Source of the DNA: VXOZ01 sp965220175
GTDB lineage: Bacteria > Chloroflexota > UBA11872 > VXOZ01
Reading direction: 5' to 3'
Length of the DNA stretch: 64,000 nucleotides
NCBI GenBank assembly: GCA_965220175.1
Contig: OZ244814.1
Location: forward strand, 62,001-126,000
Shown: positions 34,325-43,270 of the stretch, one piece after another
Layout of the letters: the number at the start of each line of letters is the position of its first letter
Position numbering within the stretch: the stretch's first letter is position 1
Translations under genes and position numbers: made by a program
Notes under the pieces: generated by a model
Databases searched by the model: none
Told to the model about the DNA's origin: nothing
What the model saw: only the letters and a program-made list of their open reading frames with translations

Positions 34325-35751
34325 TGCCGTTGCGCTGGCGCATCATGGGCGCGACCGTCCTTGTAGTCGTCCTCACCGTCTTGACCAGCGTAGGTGTAGG
34401 CTATTACGCGACGCAGTCGCGCCTGGGTGTGTTCGTGGACAGGATAGGCGGCGACGAGGCAACCCAGCTCGCCCGGAATCTAAGCCGGGAGTACACCGCT
34501 GCCGGTGGCTGGACAACAGCGGACGGAGTGCTGTCCGAGGCCGGATACATCTACACCGGAGGCCGGGAGAGTGAGGGGCACGAACAAGAAGAAGAGTCCG
34601 CAGAGCTCTTCCACAGAGACCGGGTGCGGGTCGTCATCGTCGGCAGCGACGGACGGGTGGTGAAGGATAATTTCTCGGAATTGCAGTCTGGAGTCGCAGC
34701 GCCCACTCTGACCGGGCATCGCGAAACAGTATTCGATCTGACTGCGAACCGGCCCGTAGGCCACGTCTACGTGGACGTAAACCAGGAGTTCCTCGCGACC
34801 GAGTCGCATGGGTTTCTCAACACACTCCTGCTCATCACCCTCACCGGCGGCATACTGACGGCCAGCGTCGCCATACTGCTGGCATTTTGGTTGTCCAAAC
34901 GGATCACGGCGCCGGTGACGGCCCTGACCGAGGCAACCCAGGCAATCGCTCAGGGGGAGACGACCCAGTTGCCGGTCACATCTTCCGACGAGTTGGGCCG
35001 GATGAGTACGGCTTTCAACCGGATGATTGCCACCTTGGAAACCCAGCGCGAGCTCCGCAGGCGGCTCATAAACGATGTCTCCCACGAACTGAATACGCCG
35101 CTGAGCGTCATACAATTGGAGGCGCAAGGGCTGCGCGACGGACTGCAGACGCCTGAGGACGCGTCCGACCACATAATCCAAGAAGTGGATAGGTTGCGCG
35201 GTCTCGTAACGGATTTGAACTGGCTCGCGGAGACGGATCATGGTGAGGTGAGGCTCACGCTCGAAGCGAGTTCGGTGAGCGCACTGCTCACCGCAGAGGC
35301 GGAGCGTTGGCAGCCGCACTGCGAGGCGAAACAGGTTGCATTGTCGTTACAAATGTCCCCTGACCTACCGGACGTAAGCCTCGACCGGATGCGTATGAGC
35401 CAGGCCTTGGGCAACATCTTGAGCAACGCCATCCACGCCACCGAGGCCGGCGGACGCATCGTGCTCAGAGCGGGGCTGGTAAGCGACTCCGTATCGGATA
35501 CAGAAAAGGCTGAGGTGCTGGCTATCGCGATAGCGGATGACGGGATCGGCATTCCCGCCGCAGACCTTCCCCACGTCTTCGACCGCTTTTACCGCACCGA
35601 CCAAGCGCGCGGTCGCGGCATTGGCGGCACGGGACTGGGACTGGCCATCGCCCAAGCAATTGTGGAGGCGCATGTGGGCACAATTGCCGCAGCAAGCGAC
35701 GGGCCCGGCAAGGGCGCAACCGTGACTATGCGCTTGCCGCTACGTAGGTGA
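34324..35751 (+). CDS. Membrane sensor histidine kinase
   Basis: 475 residues from the ATG at 34324, in a TGATG overlap with the regulator; GGAGGAAGC is upstream. Transmembrane helices at about 8-28 and 167-190 bracket an extracytoplasmic domain of about 135 residues that includes an acidic stretch GRESEGHEQEEESAELFH. HAMP at 190-240, HisKA with H254 (NDVSHELNTPL), ATPase domain with NILSNAIHA, DDGIGIP and GTGLGLA. Classical BaeS/PhoR-like kinase. The acidic His-containing loop might bind a metal or cationic ligand; this is inference. Confidence 0.95.
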   Translation: MPLRWRIMGATVLVVVLTVLTSVGVGYYATQSRLGVFVDRIGGDEATQLARNLSREYTAAGGWTTADGVLSEAGYIYTGGRESEGHEQEEESAELFHRDRVRVVIVGSDGRVVKDNFSELQSGVAAPTLTGHRETVFDLTANRPVGHVYVDVNQEFLATESHGFLNTLLLITLTGGILTASVAILLAFWLSKRITAPVTALTEATQAIAQGETTQLPVTSSDELGRMSTAFNRMIATLETQRELRRRLINDVSHELNTPLSVIQLEAQGLRDGLQTPEDASDHIIQEVDRLRGLVTDLNWLAETDHGEVRLTLEASSVSALLTAEAERWQPHCEAKQVALSLQMSPDLPDVSLDRMRMSQALGNILSNAIHATEAGGRIVLRAGLVSDSVSDTEKAEVLAIAIADDGIGIPAADLPHVFDRFYRTDQARGRGIGGTGLGLAIAQAIVEAHVGTIAAASDGPGKGATVTMRLPLRR

Positions 35752-36103
35752 GCGCAAACCGCTGCAGCGGTTAGCACTTTCCGCCTCCACCGGAGACACC
35801 GCCGCGCGTGCAACATTGGCAGCGGCGGAAGAGACCTGGATTGGGTGAGCCAGGGTGATAGCCGGTGGCGAGTGTTGGGCTTAGGTAGCCGAGCACCAAC
35901 CTACTCTCCGTCTCATGCGACGGGGGCGCCAATGGCTGAAATCTTGCAACTTGACGCTAAGTGCGCGTAGAATTATCGGGCAGGCATTCTACGAGAGAGG
36001 CCAAAGAGAGCGGCTGGGGAAAGCCGCTACAGTCAACGCCAAATTCTCAATAGGGTGCGAGGAGTATTCATACAATAGTTTTTGCCCAGGAGGGGTGAAC
36101 ACG
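35752..36103. promoter_or_regulatory. Intergenic region with promoter for pair B copy 1
   Basis: 352 bp without a gene. TTGCAA at 35944-35949, 18 bases, TAGAAT at 35968-35973. The same combination with the same spacer precedes copy 2 at 37860-37889, which supports it as the promoter. The leader would be about 125 bases. Confidence 0.65.
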
Positions 36104-37483
36104 ATGGCATCACTGTCCAGACGACATTTCCTTGGCACGGCTGCCCTGACCGGCGCAGGCGCACTGCTGGCCGCGTGCGGCGCACAGGCAGGCACCGGGG
36201 CCATGGAAGAAGCTCCCGCGGAGGAAGGCGATGGCGACGCCGGTGAGGCGATGATGGAGAAGTCGCCCGTCGTCTTCTGGTATACGGGCATCGCCCCGTG
36301 GAACTTCGATAACGAGGAACTCCCCAAGGCACTGCGCGCGGAGTTCGACGAGACCACCAATTATACGCTGGTACCGCTCGTGCGCGGCAACGGTGGCTTC
36401 CGCGACATCCCTACCGTGGTAGCGGCAGGCGTTGCCCCGGACAACTCCAAGACCCAGTCTTACATCCAGCCCCAGTGGGGTCTGCTGGAGCTCGTGCGGC
36501 CGATGGACGCCTACATCTCTGCTTCTGCTAACGTGGCATTGGACGACCTCTGGCCGGGCAAGTACGAGGCCATGCAGTGGGCCGGCAAGACCTACGGCAT
36601 CAGCTATAGCATCGACGCCCGCATCATCTATCTGAACGTGGACCATTCCCTGGAAGCCGGTCTTGATCCCGAAACTCCGCCGGCCTCCCGCGATGAGATG
36701 GACGAAGCGCTGCTCAAGGTGCACAAGACTGAGGGCGACAACATCGTGCGTCTTGGCTGGGACCCGTTCCGCGGCTCCGGCGGCATTCACACCTGGATGG
36801 CCGGCTACTGGCAGCAGGGCGGCGAGATGCTCAGCCCGGACCGGACGAAGATCCAGGTCAACAATGATCTCGCCATCAATACCGTAACCTGGCTCAAGAA
36901 AGTCCTGGACGGCCAAGGCGGCTACGATAAGGTCCGCGAGTTCCACGGCACCTTCGAGAACCGCTTGCAGGAGTACGGCAGCGGCGGCAACACCTATATG
37001 TATCTGACCAACGCTACCCGTACCTCCATGGCGCCCTACGCCGAAGGCCTCAACTACGACTTTGGGCCGTATCCGGCACTGGATCCCAGCACCGCCCTGC
37101 CGGCCACCTATTCCGGTGACTGGGCCTTCTGCCTGCCCAACGGCAGCAGCAATCCCGACGGCGGCTTTGCCTGGGCCGACTTCATGTACGGCGCCGAAAC
37201 CAACCTGAATTGGTCCATTGCCATGGACCGTATCCCGGTGCGACAGAGCGTTGCTCAGAGCGAAGCCTACATTGGCGACGACAAGCTGCGCAAGCTCGCC
37301 ATTGACGAGATGGTGGGTGCTCGCTTCGTCGTGAGTGTGCCCGGCGCGGGTGACATTCTGCCGATTACAAGCAGAAACCTCCAATCCATTATGCGCAATG
37401 AGGTCACCGTTGCTGAGGGTATGCGCACGTTCGAGGAGCAGGCGCAGACGGCGATGGACGACTTCATCGCGGAGTTTGGCTAG
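36104..37483 (+). CDS. ABC-type extracellular substrate-binding lipoprotein, copy 1 of pair B
   Basis: 459 residues from the ATG at 36104 (CCAGGAGGGG upstream). Tat-type lipoprotein signal SRRHFLG (5-11) with Cys25 in LLAACG. An Ala/Glu/Gly linker (26-50) precedes the binding fold starting VVFWYTGIAPWNFD. YGISYSIDARIIYLNVDHS (about 165-183) and DWAFCLPNGSSNPDGGFAWA (about 343) are features of family-1 sugar-type binding proteins. Unrelated at a glance to pair A beyond fold class. No permease or ATPase nearby. The copy at 38014 differs by about 27 substitutions by my count and no indels. Confidence 0.88.
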   Translation: MASLSRRHFLGTAALTGAGALLAACGAQAGTGAMEEAPAEEGDGDAGEAMMEKSPVVFWYTGIAPWNFDNEELPKALRAEFDETTNYTLVPLVRGNGGFRDIPTVVAAGVAPDNSKTQSYIQPQWGLLELVRPMDAYISASANVALDDLWPGKYEAMQWAGKTYGISYSIDARIIYLNVDHSLEAGLDPETPPASRDEMDEALLKVHKTEGDNIVRLGWDPFRGSGGIHTWMAGYWQQGGEMLSPDRTKIQVNNDLAINTVTWLKKVLDGQGGYDKVREFHGTFENRLQEYGSGGNTYMYLTNATRTSMAPYAEGLNYDFGPYPALDPSTALPATYSGDWAFCLPNGSSNPDGGFAWADFMYGAETNLNWSIAMDRIPVRQSVAQSEAYIGDDKLRKLAIDEMVGARFVVSVPGAGDILPITSRNLQSIMRNEVTVAEGMRTFEEQAQTAMDDFIAEFG

Positions 37484-38013
37484 ACACTAACCAAGTGACG
37501 TGAGAAGACCGCACTGACACAAGTCGGGCGGGGTTCCTCTCACCACCGGTAGCAGTCTGACAAAGACTAGCGCGTCTACGGGTCACAGAGACCTGTAGGT
37601 GCGCTAGTCTTGCTCTTGGATGAGGGTTTCGGCCACCTGCGTGCGGCGATCTGCGGTTAAGGCGCGGTATGCCGTGCCCTTACATTCTCATTCCCGATGC
37701 AACAGGTCTCTCTAGTTCCTCATTCTCCCGGCCCTGCTCGGCGATCCGCCACGACGAGAAGAGGGTGCGCGCAGTGTTGCGACGGCGCGCCGCTCAGACC
37801 AATCACTCAGTGTCGCGCGTCCCTATCACTCTTTGAAGTGGTGTTCCCGACTTGAATTCTTGCAAATTGACAGAAGAAACGTCTAGAATTACTATCAAGC
37901 ATCCTAGAGAGGACTGCGCGAGCAGTAGAGGATAGCGCCGAAAGACGTATCAACTCCTCCGGCGGATGCAAAGAGATTTCAATAGTAGTTCTTTACCCAG
38001 GAGGGTGAACGCG
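37484..38013. promoter_or_regulatory. Intergenic region: terminator hairpin and promoter of pair B copy 2
   Basis: 530 bp, no gene. Begins with ~80 bases nearly identical to the bases after copy 2 (CCAAGTGACGTGAGAAGACC), then a hairpin at 37563-37611 (AAGACTAGCGC / GCGCTAGTCTT). The promoter TTGCAA, 18 bases, TAGAAT lies at 37860-37889. The middle 200 bases show nothing recognisable. Confidence 0.65.
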
Positions 38014-39393
38014 ATGGCATCATTGTCCAGACGACATTTTCTTGGCACGGCTGCCTTGACCGGCGCGGGTGCACTGCTTGCCGCGTGCGGCGCACAGGCA
38101 GGCACCGGGGCCATGGAAGAAGCACCCGCGGAGGAAGGTGACGGCGACTCCGGCGAGATGATGATGGAGAAGAAGCCCGTTGTCTTCTGGTATACGGGCT
38201 TTGATCCCTGGAACTTCGACCGCGAAGAGCTCCCCATGCAGCTCCGCGCGGAATTTGACGAGACCACGAACTACACGATCGTGCCGCTCATTCGCGGTAA
38301 CGGCGGTTTTCGCGACATTCCCACCGTGGTGGCGGCGGGCGTGGCGCCGGACAACTCCAAGACCCAGTCCTACATCCAGCCTCAGTGGGGTCTGCTGGAG
38401 CTCGTCCGTCCGATGGACGCCTACATCTCTGCCTCGGCCAATGTGCCCTTAGACGACCTCTGGCCGGGCAAGTACGAGGCCATGCAGTGGGCGGGCAAGA
38501 CCTACGGCATCAGCTATAGCATCGACGCCCGCGTCATCTATCTGAACGTGGACCATTCCCTGGAAGCCGGTCTCGATCCCGAAACACCGCCGGCCTCCCG
38601 CGATGAGATGGACGAAGCGCTGCTCAAGGTGCACAAGACAGAGGGCGATAACATCGCCCGTCTCGGCTGGGACCCGTTCCGTGGCTCCGGCGGCATCCAC
38701 ACCTGGATGGTCGGCTACTGGCAGCAGGGCGGCGAGATGCTCAGCGCGGATCGCACGAAGATCCAGGTCAACAACGAACTCGCCATCAATACCGTGGATT
38801 GGCTCAAGAAAGTCCTGGACTTCCAGGGCGGTTACGATAAAGTCCGCGAATTCCACGGCACCTTCGAGAACCGCTTGCAGGAGTACGGCAGCGGCGGCAA
38901 TACCTACATGTATCTGACCAACGCTACTCGTGCCTCCCTCGGTCCTTACGCCGAAGGCCTCGAATACGACTTTGGGCCGTATCCGGCGCTGGATCCCAGC
39001 ACCGCCCTGCAAGCCACCTATTCCGGTGACTGGGCGTTCTGCCTGCCCAACGGCAGCAGCAACCCCGACGGCGGCTTCGCCTGGGCCGACTTCATGTACG
39101 GCGCAGACGTCAACCTGCGCTGGTCGATTGCGATGGACCGCATCCCCGTGCGTCAGAGCGTTGCCCAAAGCGAGGCCTACATCGGTGACGACAAGCTGCG
39201 CAAACTCGCCATTGACGAGATGGTGGGTGCTCGCTTCGTCGTGAGTGTGCCCGGCGCGGGCGACATTCTCCCGATCACGAGCAGGAGTCTCCAGTCCATC
39301 ATGCGCAATGAGGTTACCGTCGCTGAAGGTATGCGCACGTTCGAAGAGCAGGCGCAGACGGCGATGGACGACTTCATCGCGGAGTTTGGCTAG
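38014..39393 (+). CDS. ABC-type extracellular substrate-binding lipoprotein, copy 2 of pair B
   Basis: 459 residues, near-identical to 36104-37483. Same Tat/lipobox signal (SRRHFLG, LLAACG) and ribosome site (CAGGAGGG). Differences cluster in the first mature strand (GFDPWNFDREELPMQL against GIAPWNFDNEELPKAL) and at scattered positions such as T to D at WLKKVL and M to L, A to G at ATRASLGPY. Several changes are non-conservative, so ligand preference could have shifted. Flanking promoter and 3' sequence are duplicated too. Orphan binding protein. Confidence 0.88.
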   Translation: MASLSRRHFLGTAALTGAGALLAACGAQAGTGAMEEAPAEEGDGDSGEMMMEKKPVVFWYTGFDPWNFDREELPMQLRAEFDETTNYTIVPLIRGNGGFRDIPTVVAAGVAPDNSKTQSYIQPQWGLLELVRPMDAYISASANVPLDDLWPGKYEAMQWAGKTYGISYSIDARVIYLNVDHSLEAGLDPETPPASRDEMDEALLKVHKTEGDNIARLGWDPFRGSGGIHTWMVGYWQQGGEMLSADRTKIQVNNELAINTVDWLKKVLDFQGGYDKVREFHGTFENRLQEYGSGGNTYMYLTNATRASLGPYAEGLEYDFGPYPALDPSTALQATYSGDWAFCLPNGSSNPDGGFAWADFMYGADVNLRWSIAMDRIPVRQSVAQSEAYIGDDKLRKLAIDEMVGARFVVSVPGAGDILPITSRSLQSIMRNEVTVAEGMRTFEEQAQTAMDDFIAEFG

Positions 39394-39475
39394 ACAGAAA
39401 CCAAGTGACGTGAGAAGACCGCACTGACACTCGTCGGGCGCGAATTCTCGCAACACCGGTAGCAGTCTGACAAGA

Positions 39476-39519
39476 ACTAGCGTGTCAAGCGGACTATACA
39501 GTCCGTTTGACACGCTAGT
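39476..39519 (+). terminator. Long hairpin after pair B copy 2
   Basis: 20-bp stem ACTAGCGTGTCAAGCGGACT / AGTCCGTTTGACACGCTAGT with one G-U pair and a four-base loop. Equivalent in place to the hairpin at 37563-37611 and sharing the ACTAGCG base. No clear T-run follows. Confidence 0.7.
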
Positions 39520-39678
39520 GCCGTCCATGGGCTTTGAGGGCTGTCAGTCGTGAAGCTGCACGGAGTGACCGGCCGTTCGCAATTTCCAACGACACGCTGA
39601 CGACCTCTCAACAGGAATCGGCCCAAAGCGGTATGCTAAAGGCACAACGGCGTAACGGATGCAGAAGGAGCACATACT

Positions 39679-40641
39679 ATGGAGTATCGCAACCTGGGAC
39701 GTGCTGGGGTCAAGGTCTCACCGCTGTGGTTGGGGACCGCCTATTTCAACACGCGCATACCCGCAGAGGCCGCGGTCAGGCTGATTCACGCCGCGCTGGA
39801 CGCGGGCATTAACGTGATAGACACGGCGAACGTCTATTCTGAGCCAAGAGGCTTCGCCGAGACAATCGTAGGGCGGGCTATCAGGGATCGTCGGGACAGA
39901 GTGGTGCTGGCAACTAAGGTCTTCCACCCCATGGACGACGGCCCCAACGACCGTGGCAGTAGTCGATACCACATCATGGAGCAGGTGCACGCCAGCCTGC
40001 GGCGGCTCAACACCGAGCGAATCGACCTCTACCAACTCCACCGTCCGGATCCTGAGGTGCCCATCGAGGAAACGCTGCGCACGTTGGAAGACCTGCGGAG
40101 TCAGGGTAAGATTCTCTACTTCGGTACCTCGAAATTTGCCGGCTGGCAGCTCTGCGAGGCCCTTTGGACCAGCGACCGCCTCGGCCTCGCGCCAATCGTT
40201 TCGGAGCAACCTGAGTACAGTTTGGTCGACCGCTCCATCGAGGCGGAGGTGCTGCCGCTGACGCGCAAGTACGGCCTTGGGGTTGTACCGTTCAGTCCGC
40301 TGGGTGGCGGTTGGCTTACCGGCAAGTACCGGCGCGGCGATGTTGCTCCCGCCGACTCACGGTTTGCCGGACGCGGCATGGACTTCGCGGGCGAAACCTA
40401 CGCGCCTACCTTCGATGCGCTCGAGAATCTGGAGGGATTGGCCGCAGGGAAGGGCATCACGTTGAGCCAGTTGGCCCTTGCCTGGCTCTTGGCGCAACCC
40501 GGCATCACCGCGCCCATCATCGGGCCGCGTAACCTGGAGCAACTCCAGGACAACTTAGGCGCCCTCGAGGTCACGCTGACAGCCGGTGAGCTCGCCGCCG
40601 TCGACGACATCGTGCCGCCCGCGTCCGTCCTCCCCGGATGA
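39679..40641 (+). CDS. Aldo/keto reductase
   Basis: 320 residues. Catalytic tetrad D48, Y53, K80 and H121 (NVIDTANVYS, LATKVF, YQLHRPD); C-terminal cofactor region APIIGPRNLEQLQDNL binds NADP(H). Belongs to the YhdN/Tas-like AKR group acting on sugars, aldehydes or ketosteroids; substrate not assignable. AAGGAG precedes the ATG. It is followed 68 bases later by the AAC(3)-like gene on the same strand. Confidence 0.92.
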   Translation: MEYRNLGRAGVKVSPLWLGTAYFNTRIPAEAAVRLIHAALDAGINVIDTANVYSEPRGFAETIVGRAIRDRRDRVVLATKVFHPMDDGPNDRGSSRYHIMEQVHASLRRLNTERIDLYQLHRPDPEVPIEETLRTLEDLRSQGKILYFGTSKFAGWQLCEALWTSDRLGLAPIVSEQPEYSLVDRSIEAEVLPLTRKYGLGVVPFSPLGGGWLTGKYRRGDVAPADSRFAGRGMDFAGETYAPTFDALENLEGLAAGKGITLSQLALAWLLAQPGITAPIIGPRNLEQLQDNLGALEVTLTAGELAAVDDIVPPASVLPG

Positions 40642-40709
40642 CCGCGGCCATCGACGTGGCGTTTGCCACAATGCCGCTACCGTTGGGTTTCGCTTGAGAG
40701 GCGCTGCCT

Positions 40710-41627
40710 GTGGCATTACGTGAAAGCGCGGAGCGCGCCGCCCGACGCATTAAGGCCAGCGTGGAGCTGGACGCTGCCGCCGGCGGCTACATGGACCACG
40801 AACCCGGCGATCCTTCAATCCGGGTTACCCAAGAGGACATCGCCCGCGCCTTACACGCCGCGGGTCTGCACGCAGGCGACACGGTGCTCTTCCATAGCTC
40901 TCTGAGCAGTATGGGCACCGTGGTCGGCGGCGCGGATGCCGTCATCGATGGTTTCCTGGATGCCGTGGGCCCTACGGGCACGGTCGTTGTTCCGACCCTC
41001 TCCTCATGGCGTGAACTGAAAGACAAGAGCCGTGTCTGGGACCACTGGAATATTGCCCAGACACCGACCTATTGCGGCCTGATCCCCGAGACTCTTCGCA
41101 GGCGGCCGGAGGCAATTCGCAGCAACCACTATACGCACTCGGTGAGCGCAATCGGCCCGCGCGCCGCGGAACTCACGGCCAATCACGGTGCATCCGGCCT
41201 GCGCGAAGCGCCCTGGGGGCACGGCGCTTTCGCCGCGGCGAGCCCCTGGCAGCGCTTTTACGACTGGGACGTCTTCTACAGCCTCATCGGCGTGAACTGC
41301 CAACGCCTCACCATGGTGCACTTCGTTGAGACCCATCTCGTGCACCGGGCAATAGCCCGCGCCGCGCCCGACCGGCGCGAAGACCTGCTGGCGCAAGTGC
41401 GCGGTTGGACCCGCGAGGGAATTTGGGCCGGCATCGGCACCGACAAGCGGCTGGTCGCTGAGGAAATCTTCGCGGAGAAGGGTTTGCTGCATTACGGCAG
41501 AATCGGCTCCGCCCGCCTGCGCTCCATGCGCATTCGACCGGTAGTGGATGCATGGATCGCACTAGCGGAAGAAGACCCGTCCTACTGGTGCTCGGAGGGA
41601 TTTGCGCGCTGGCTGGGCCGCATGTAG
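40710..41627 (+). CDS. Aminoglycoside 3-N-acetyltransferase-family protein
   Basis: 305 residues from GTG 40710 (GAGAGG upstream). Carries the AAC(3)/YokD fold: VLFHSSLSSMGTVVGGADAV, then GPTGTVVVPTLS and RSNHYTHSVSAIGPRAAELT, with H and N residues of the acetyl-CoA site. Environmental members of this family are abundant and often lack activity on aminoglycosides, and nothing around the gene (no integron, IS or resistance cluster) suggests a resistance role. The same frame stays open for 54 more codons after its TAG stop, to 41792. Confidence 0.82.
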   Translation: MALRESAERAARRIKASVELDAAAGGYMDHEPGDPSIRVTQEDIARALHAAGLHAGDTVLFHSSLSSMGTVVGGADAVIDGFLDAVGPTGTVVVPTLSSWRELKDKSRVWDHWNIAQTPTYCGLIPETLRRRPEAIRSNHYTHSVSAIGPRAAELTANHGASGLREAPWGHGAFAAASPWQRFYDWDVFYSLIGVNCQRLTMVHFVETHLVHRAIARAAPDRREDLLAQVRGWTREGIWAGIGTDKRLVAEEIFAEKGLLHYGRIGSARLRSMRIRPVVDAWIALAEEDPSYWCSEGFARWLGRM

Positions 41628-41841
41628 CAAGAGGCGATTCGCAAGGAACTCTCAGCTAGCCGCCGTGCGATAGCAGAGCAAGCGGCCAGCGAGTTACTCC
41701 GATACACGGCGTATTCATCCGCGGAGGACCTTGCGAACCGGAAGTGGCACAAGCGAGTCGTGCGGACCTCCGGCGTATTCTGCAATGGGTAGCGCTGGAA
41801 CTGTGCAGGCATTCGATGATCGGCCGGCCGCCGGGTGGGAG

Positions 41842-42231
41842 TTACACTTCGTAGTCCAATGTCATGTCGGACCACTCCTCATCGCCGGCGGCGTAGCCAC
41901 CGGTGCCCGCAAGCCCGGCGAGCTCGCCGGTACCCGATCCTGCAACCACGTCGTGTTCAGCCGTAGCTCCTTGCCCGTCATGAATTCCGGCGTGCCGTAG
42001 CACGAAGCTGCCAGTCCTCCCGCCTAGGCTCCCCACTACCTTCTCAAAACCCATGAACGACACGATCTCGTTGTCGAGGTACGTCATGACCAACACGAGG
42101 TTGCCTGTCCCGGACAGATGGCCAGCGAATGATCGCTTAACATGTACCCGCGATAGCTTCGGCCCGTCCTCCGGTTCGTCGTACGGATTTTCGTCCCAGC
42201 CAATTACCTTGAAGGTGGCTTTTGCGAGCAT
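41842..42231 (-). CDS. DUF3224-family protein
   Basis: 129 residues. Matches the DUF3224 pattern along its full length: ATFKVIGWDENPYDEPEDGP, then GGRTGSFVLRHAG and GSGTGELAGLAGTGGYAAG, ending in a TLDYEV strand. Predicted small lipocalin-like beta barrel; function unknown. AGGAGAAGAAG precedes the ATG at 42231. Confidence 0.85.
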   Translation of the reverse strand: MLAKATFKVIGWDENPYDEPEDGPKLSRVHVKRSFAGHLSGTGNLVLVMTYLDNEIVSFMGFEKVVGSLGGRTGSFVLRHAGIHDGQGATAEHDVVAGSGTGELAGLAGTGGYAAGDEEWSDMTLDYEV

Positions 42232-42472
42232 CTTCTTCTCCTATATGAGAATGAACGTCAAGTGAATACCACTCTACCCTATGTTTCGCTGTCTTGGGTG
42301 CCTACACGCCGCGAACCTCTGCTCTGGAGGACATTCGGCACAGATGCACGCCCAGTGTGACGGGCAGACGACAACAAAGTATCAGGTGCTTGCAACAAAT
42401 CCACAGTCCGTTCGTGCTGAGCACTTCGGCAGGCACAGTACCCGCCTGTCGAAGCACCAACGGACACCGCAT

Positions 42473-43270
42473 TTACCCACCACTCAAGCCGGCCAAGAAC
42501 GCATCTGACGTAATCGTCCCGGCGGTGTCGCGCAGCTCGAACTGGTGAATCATGACGCTCGTGGCGGCGAGCAGCGGTAACGTGTCACTAGCCTCGACAC
42601 CCGTGGTAGCGTCGCGCAGCAGCACCAAGGCGTAGCCGCGCTCGCGCATGGCGCGCATGCCGTAGTCGCGGTCCGGCACGCAGACATTGGTAGCAAAACC
42701 AACATAGAAGAGGTAGAGGATGCCTCGGTCTTTGCATAGCCTGTGGAGCTGCTCGCCGGTGGCAATCACAAGGTCTCCGGCCTCCGGCAGCACGGCCGGA
42801 TGGATGGAGCGATCGCGGTCGATGCGGTCGAGCTGTTCCTGATGCAAGCCGCTGCGCCGGGCTTGGAGGTGCGCCCATTCACCCTGTCGGCGCGCGAAGT
42901 CTTCAGGCGGCCAGTCACCTGCCGCCGGAGCCATTGCTGCCACTTGAAGCGCGTTTTCACGCGGCCAGAACTGCCGGAACTTCGCCGCTACCGGCGGTGA
43001 CGGCGCGTGAACAATCGTGATTCCCGCCGACCGGCATGCGGTCAGCACGGGACTAATCGTCTCTTCACAGATCCGCCCGGCGCGCTCTTGAAAACTCTCG
43101 ACGATGATCTGGTCCCAGCAGTCCACGAGCACCAGCGCCGCTTGCTCGGTTGGGATGCTCACCGGCAGGTGCACGTAACCGAAGTGCTCCTCCCGGTACG
43201 GCAAGTCCGGCGGGTTTGGCTCGTGGACGATGTGGCGGACAGAAAGTTGCAAAGGCATCAACTGACGCAT
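42473..43270 (-). CDS. Isochorismatase-family cysteine hydrolase
   Basis: 265 residues from the ATG at 43270; a TTG at 43315 and an ATG at 43258 are alternatives and none has a good ribosome site. The catalytic aspartate is in ALVLVDCWDQ and the nucleophile cysteine in FVGFATNVCVPD-type sequence (YVGFATNVCVPDRDYGMRAM). A basic residue in the AKFRQFWPRE stretch may complete the triad. The family hydrolyses isochorismate, nicotinamide, N-carbamoyl compounds or biuret; here the N-terminal ~50 residues are longer than usual. Substrate unknown. Confidence 0.82.
   Translation of the reverse strand: MRQLMPLQLSVRHIVHEPNPPDLPYREEHFGYVHLPVSIPTEQAALVLVDCWDQIIVESFQERAGRICEETISPVLTACRSAGITIVHAPSPPVAAKFRQFWPRENALQVAAMAPAAGDWPPEDFARRQGEWAHLQARRSGLHQEQLDRIDRDRSIHPAVLPEAGDLVIATGEQLHRLCKDRGILYLFYVGFATNVCVPDRDYGMRAMRERGYALVLLRDATTGVEASDTLPLLAATSVMIHQFELRDTAGTITSDAFLAGLSGG

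Noticed and set aside
36110..37384. 424-codon open frame on the minus strand opposite pair B copy 1 (similar one at 38449-39528)
   Set aside because: Exact antisense of the binding-protein genes; no signals, present in both copies only because the genes are duplicates.
40710..41627. AAC(3) gene as a mobile antibiotic-resistance gene
   Set aside because: No integron, IS or other resistance gene around it; such family members are common in environmental genomes with other roles.
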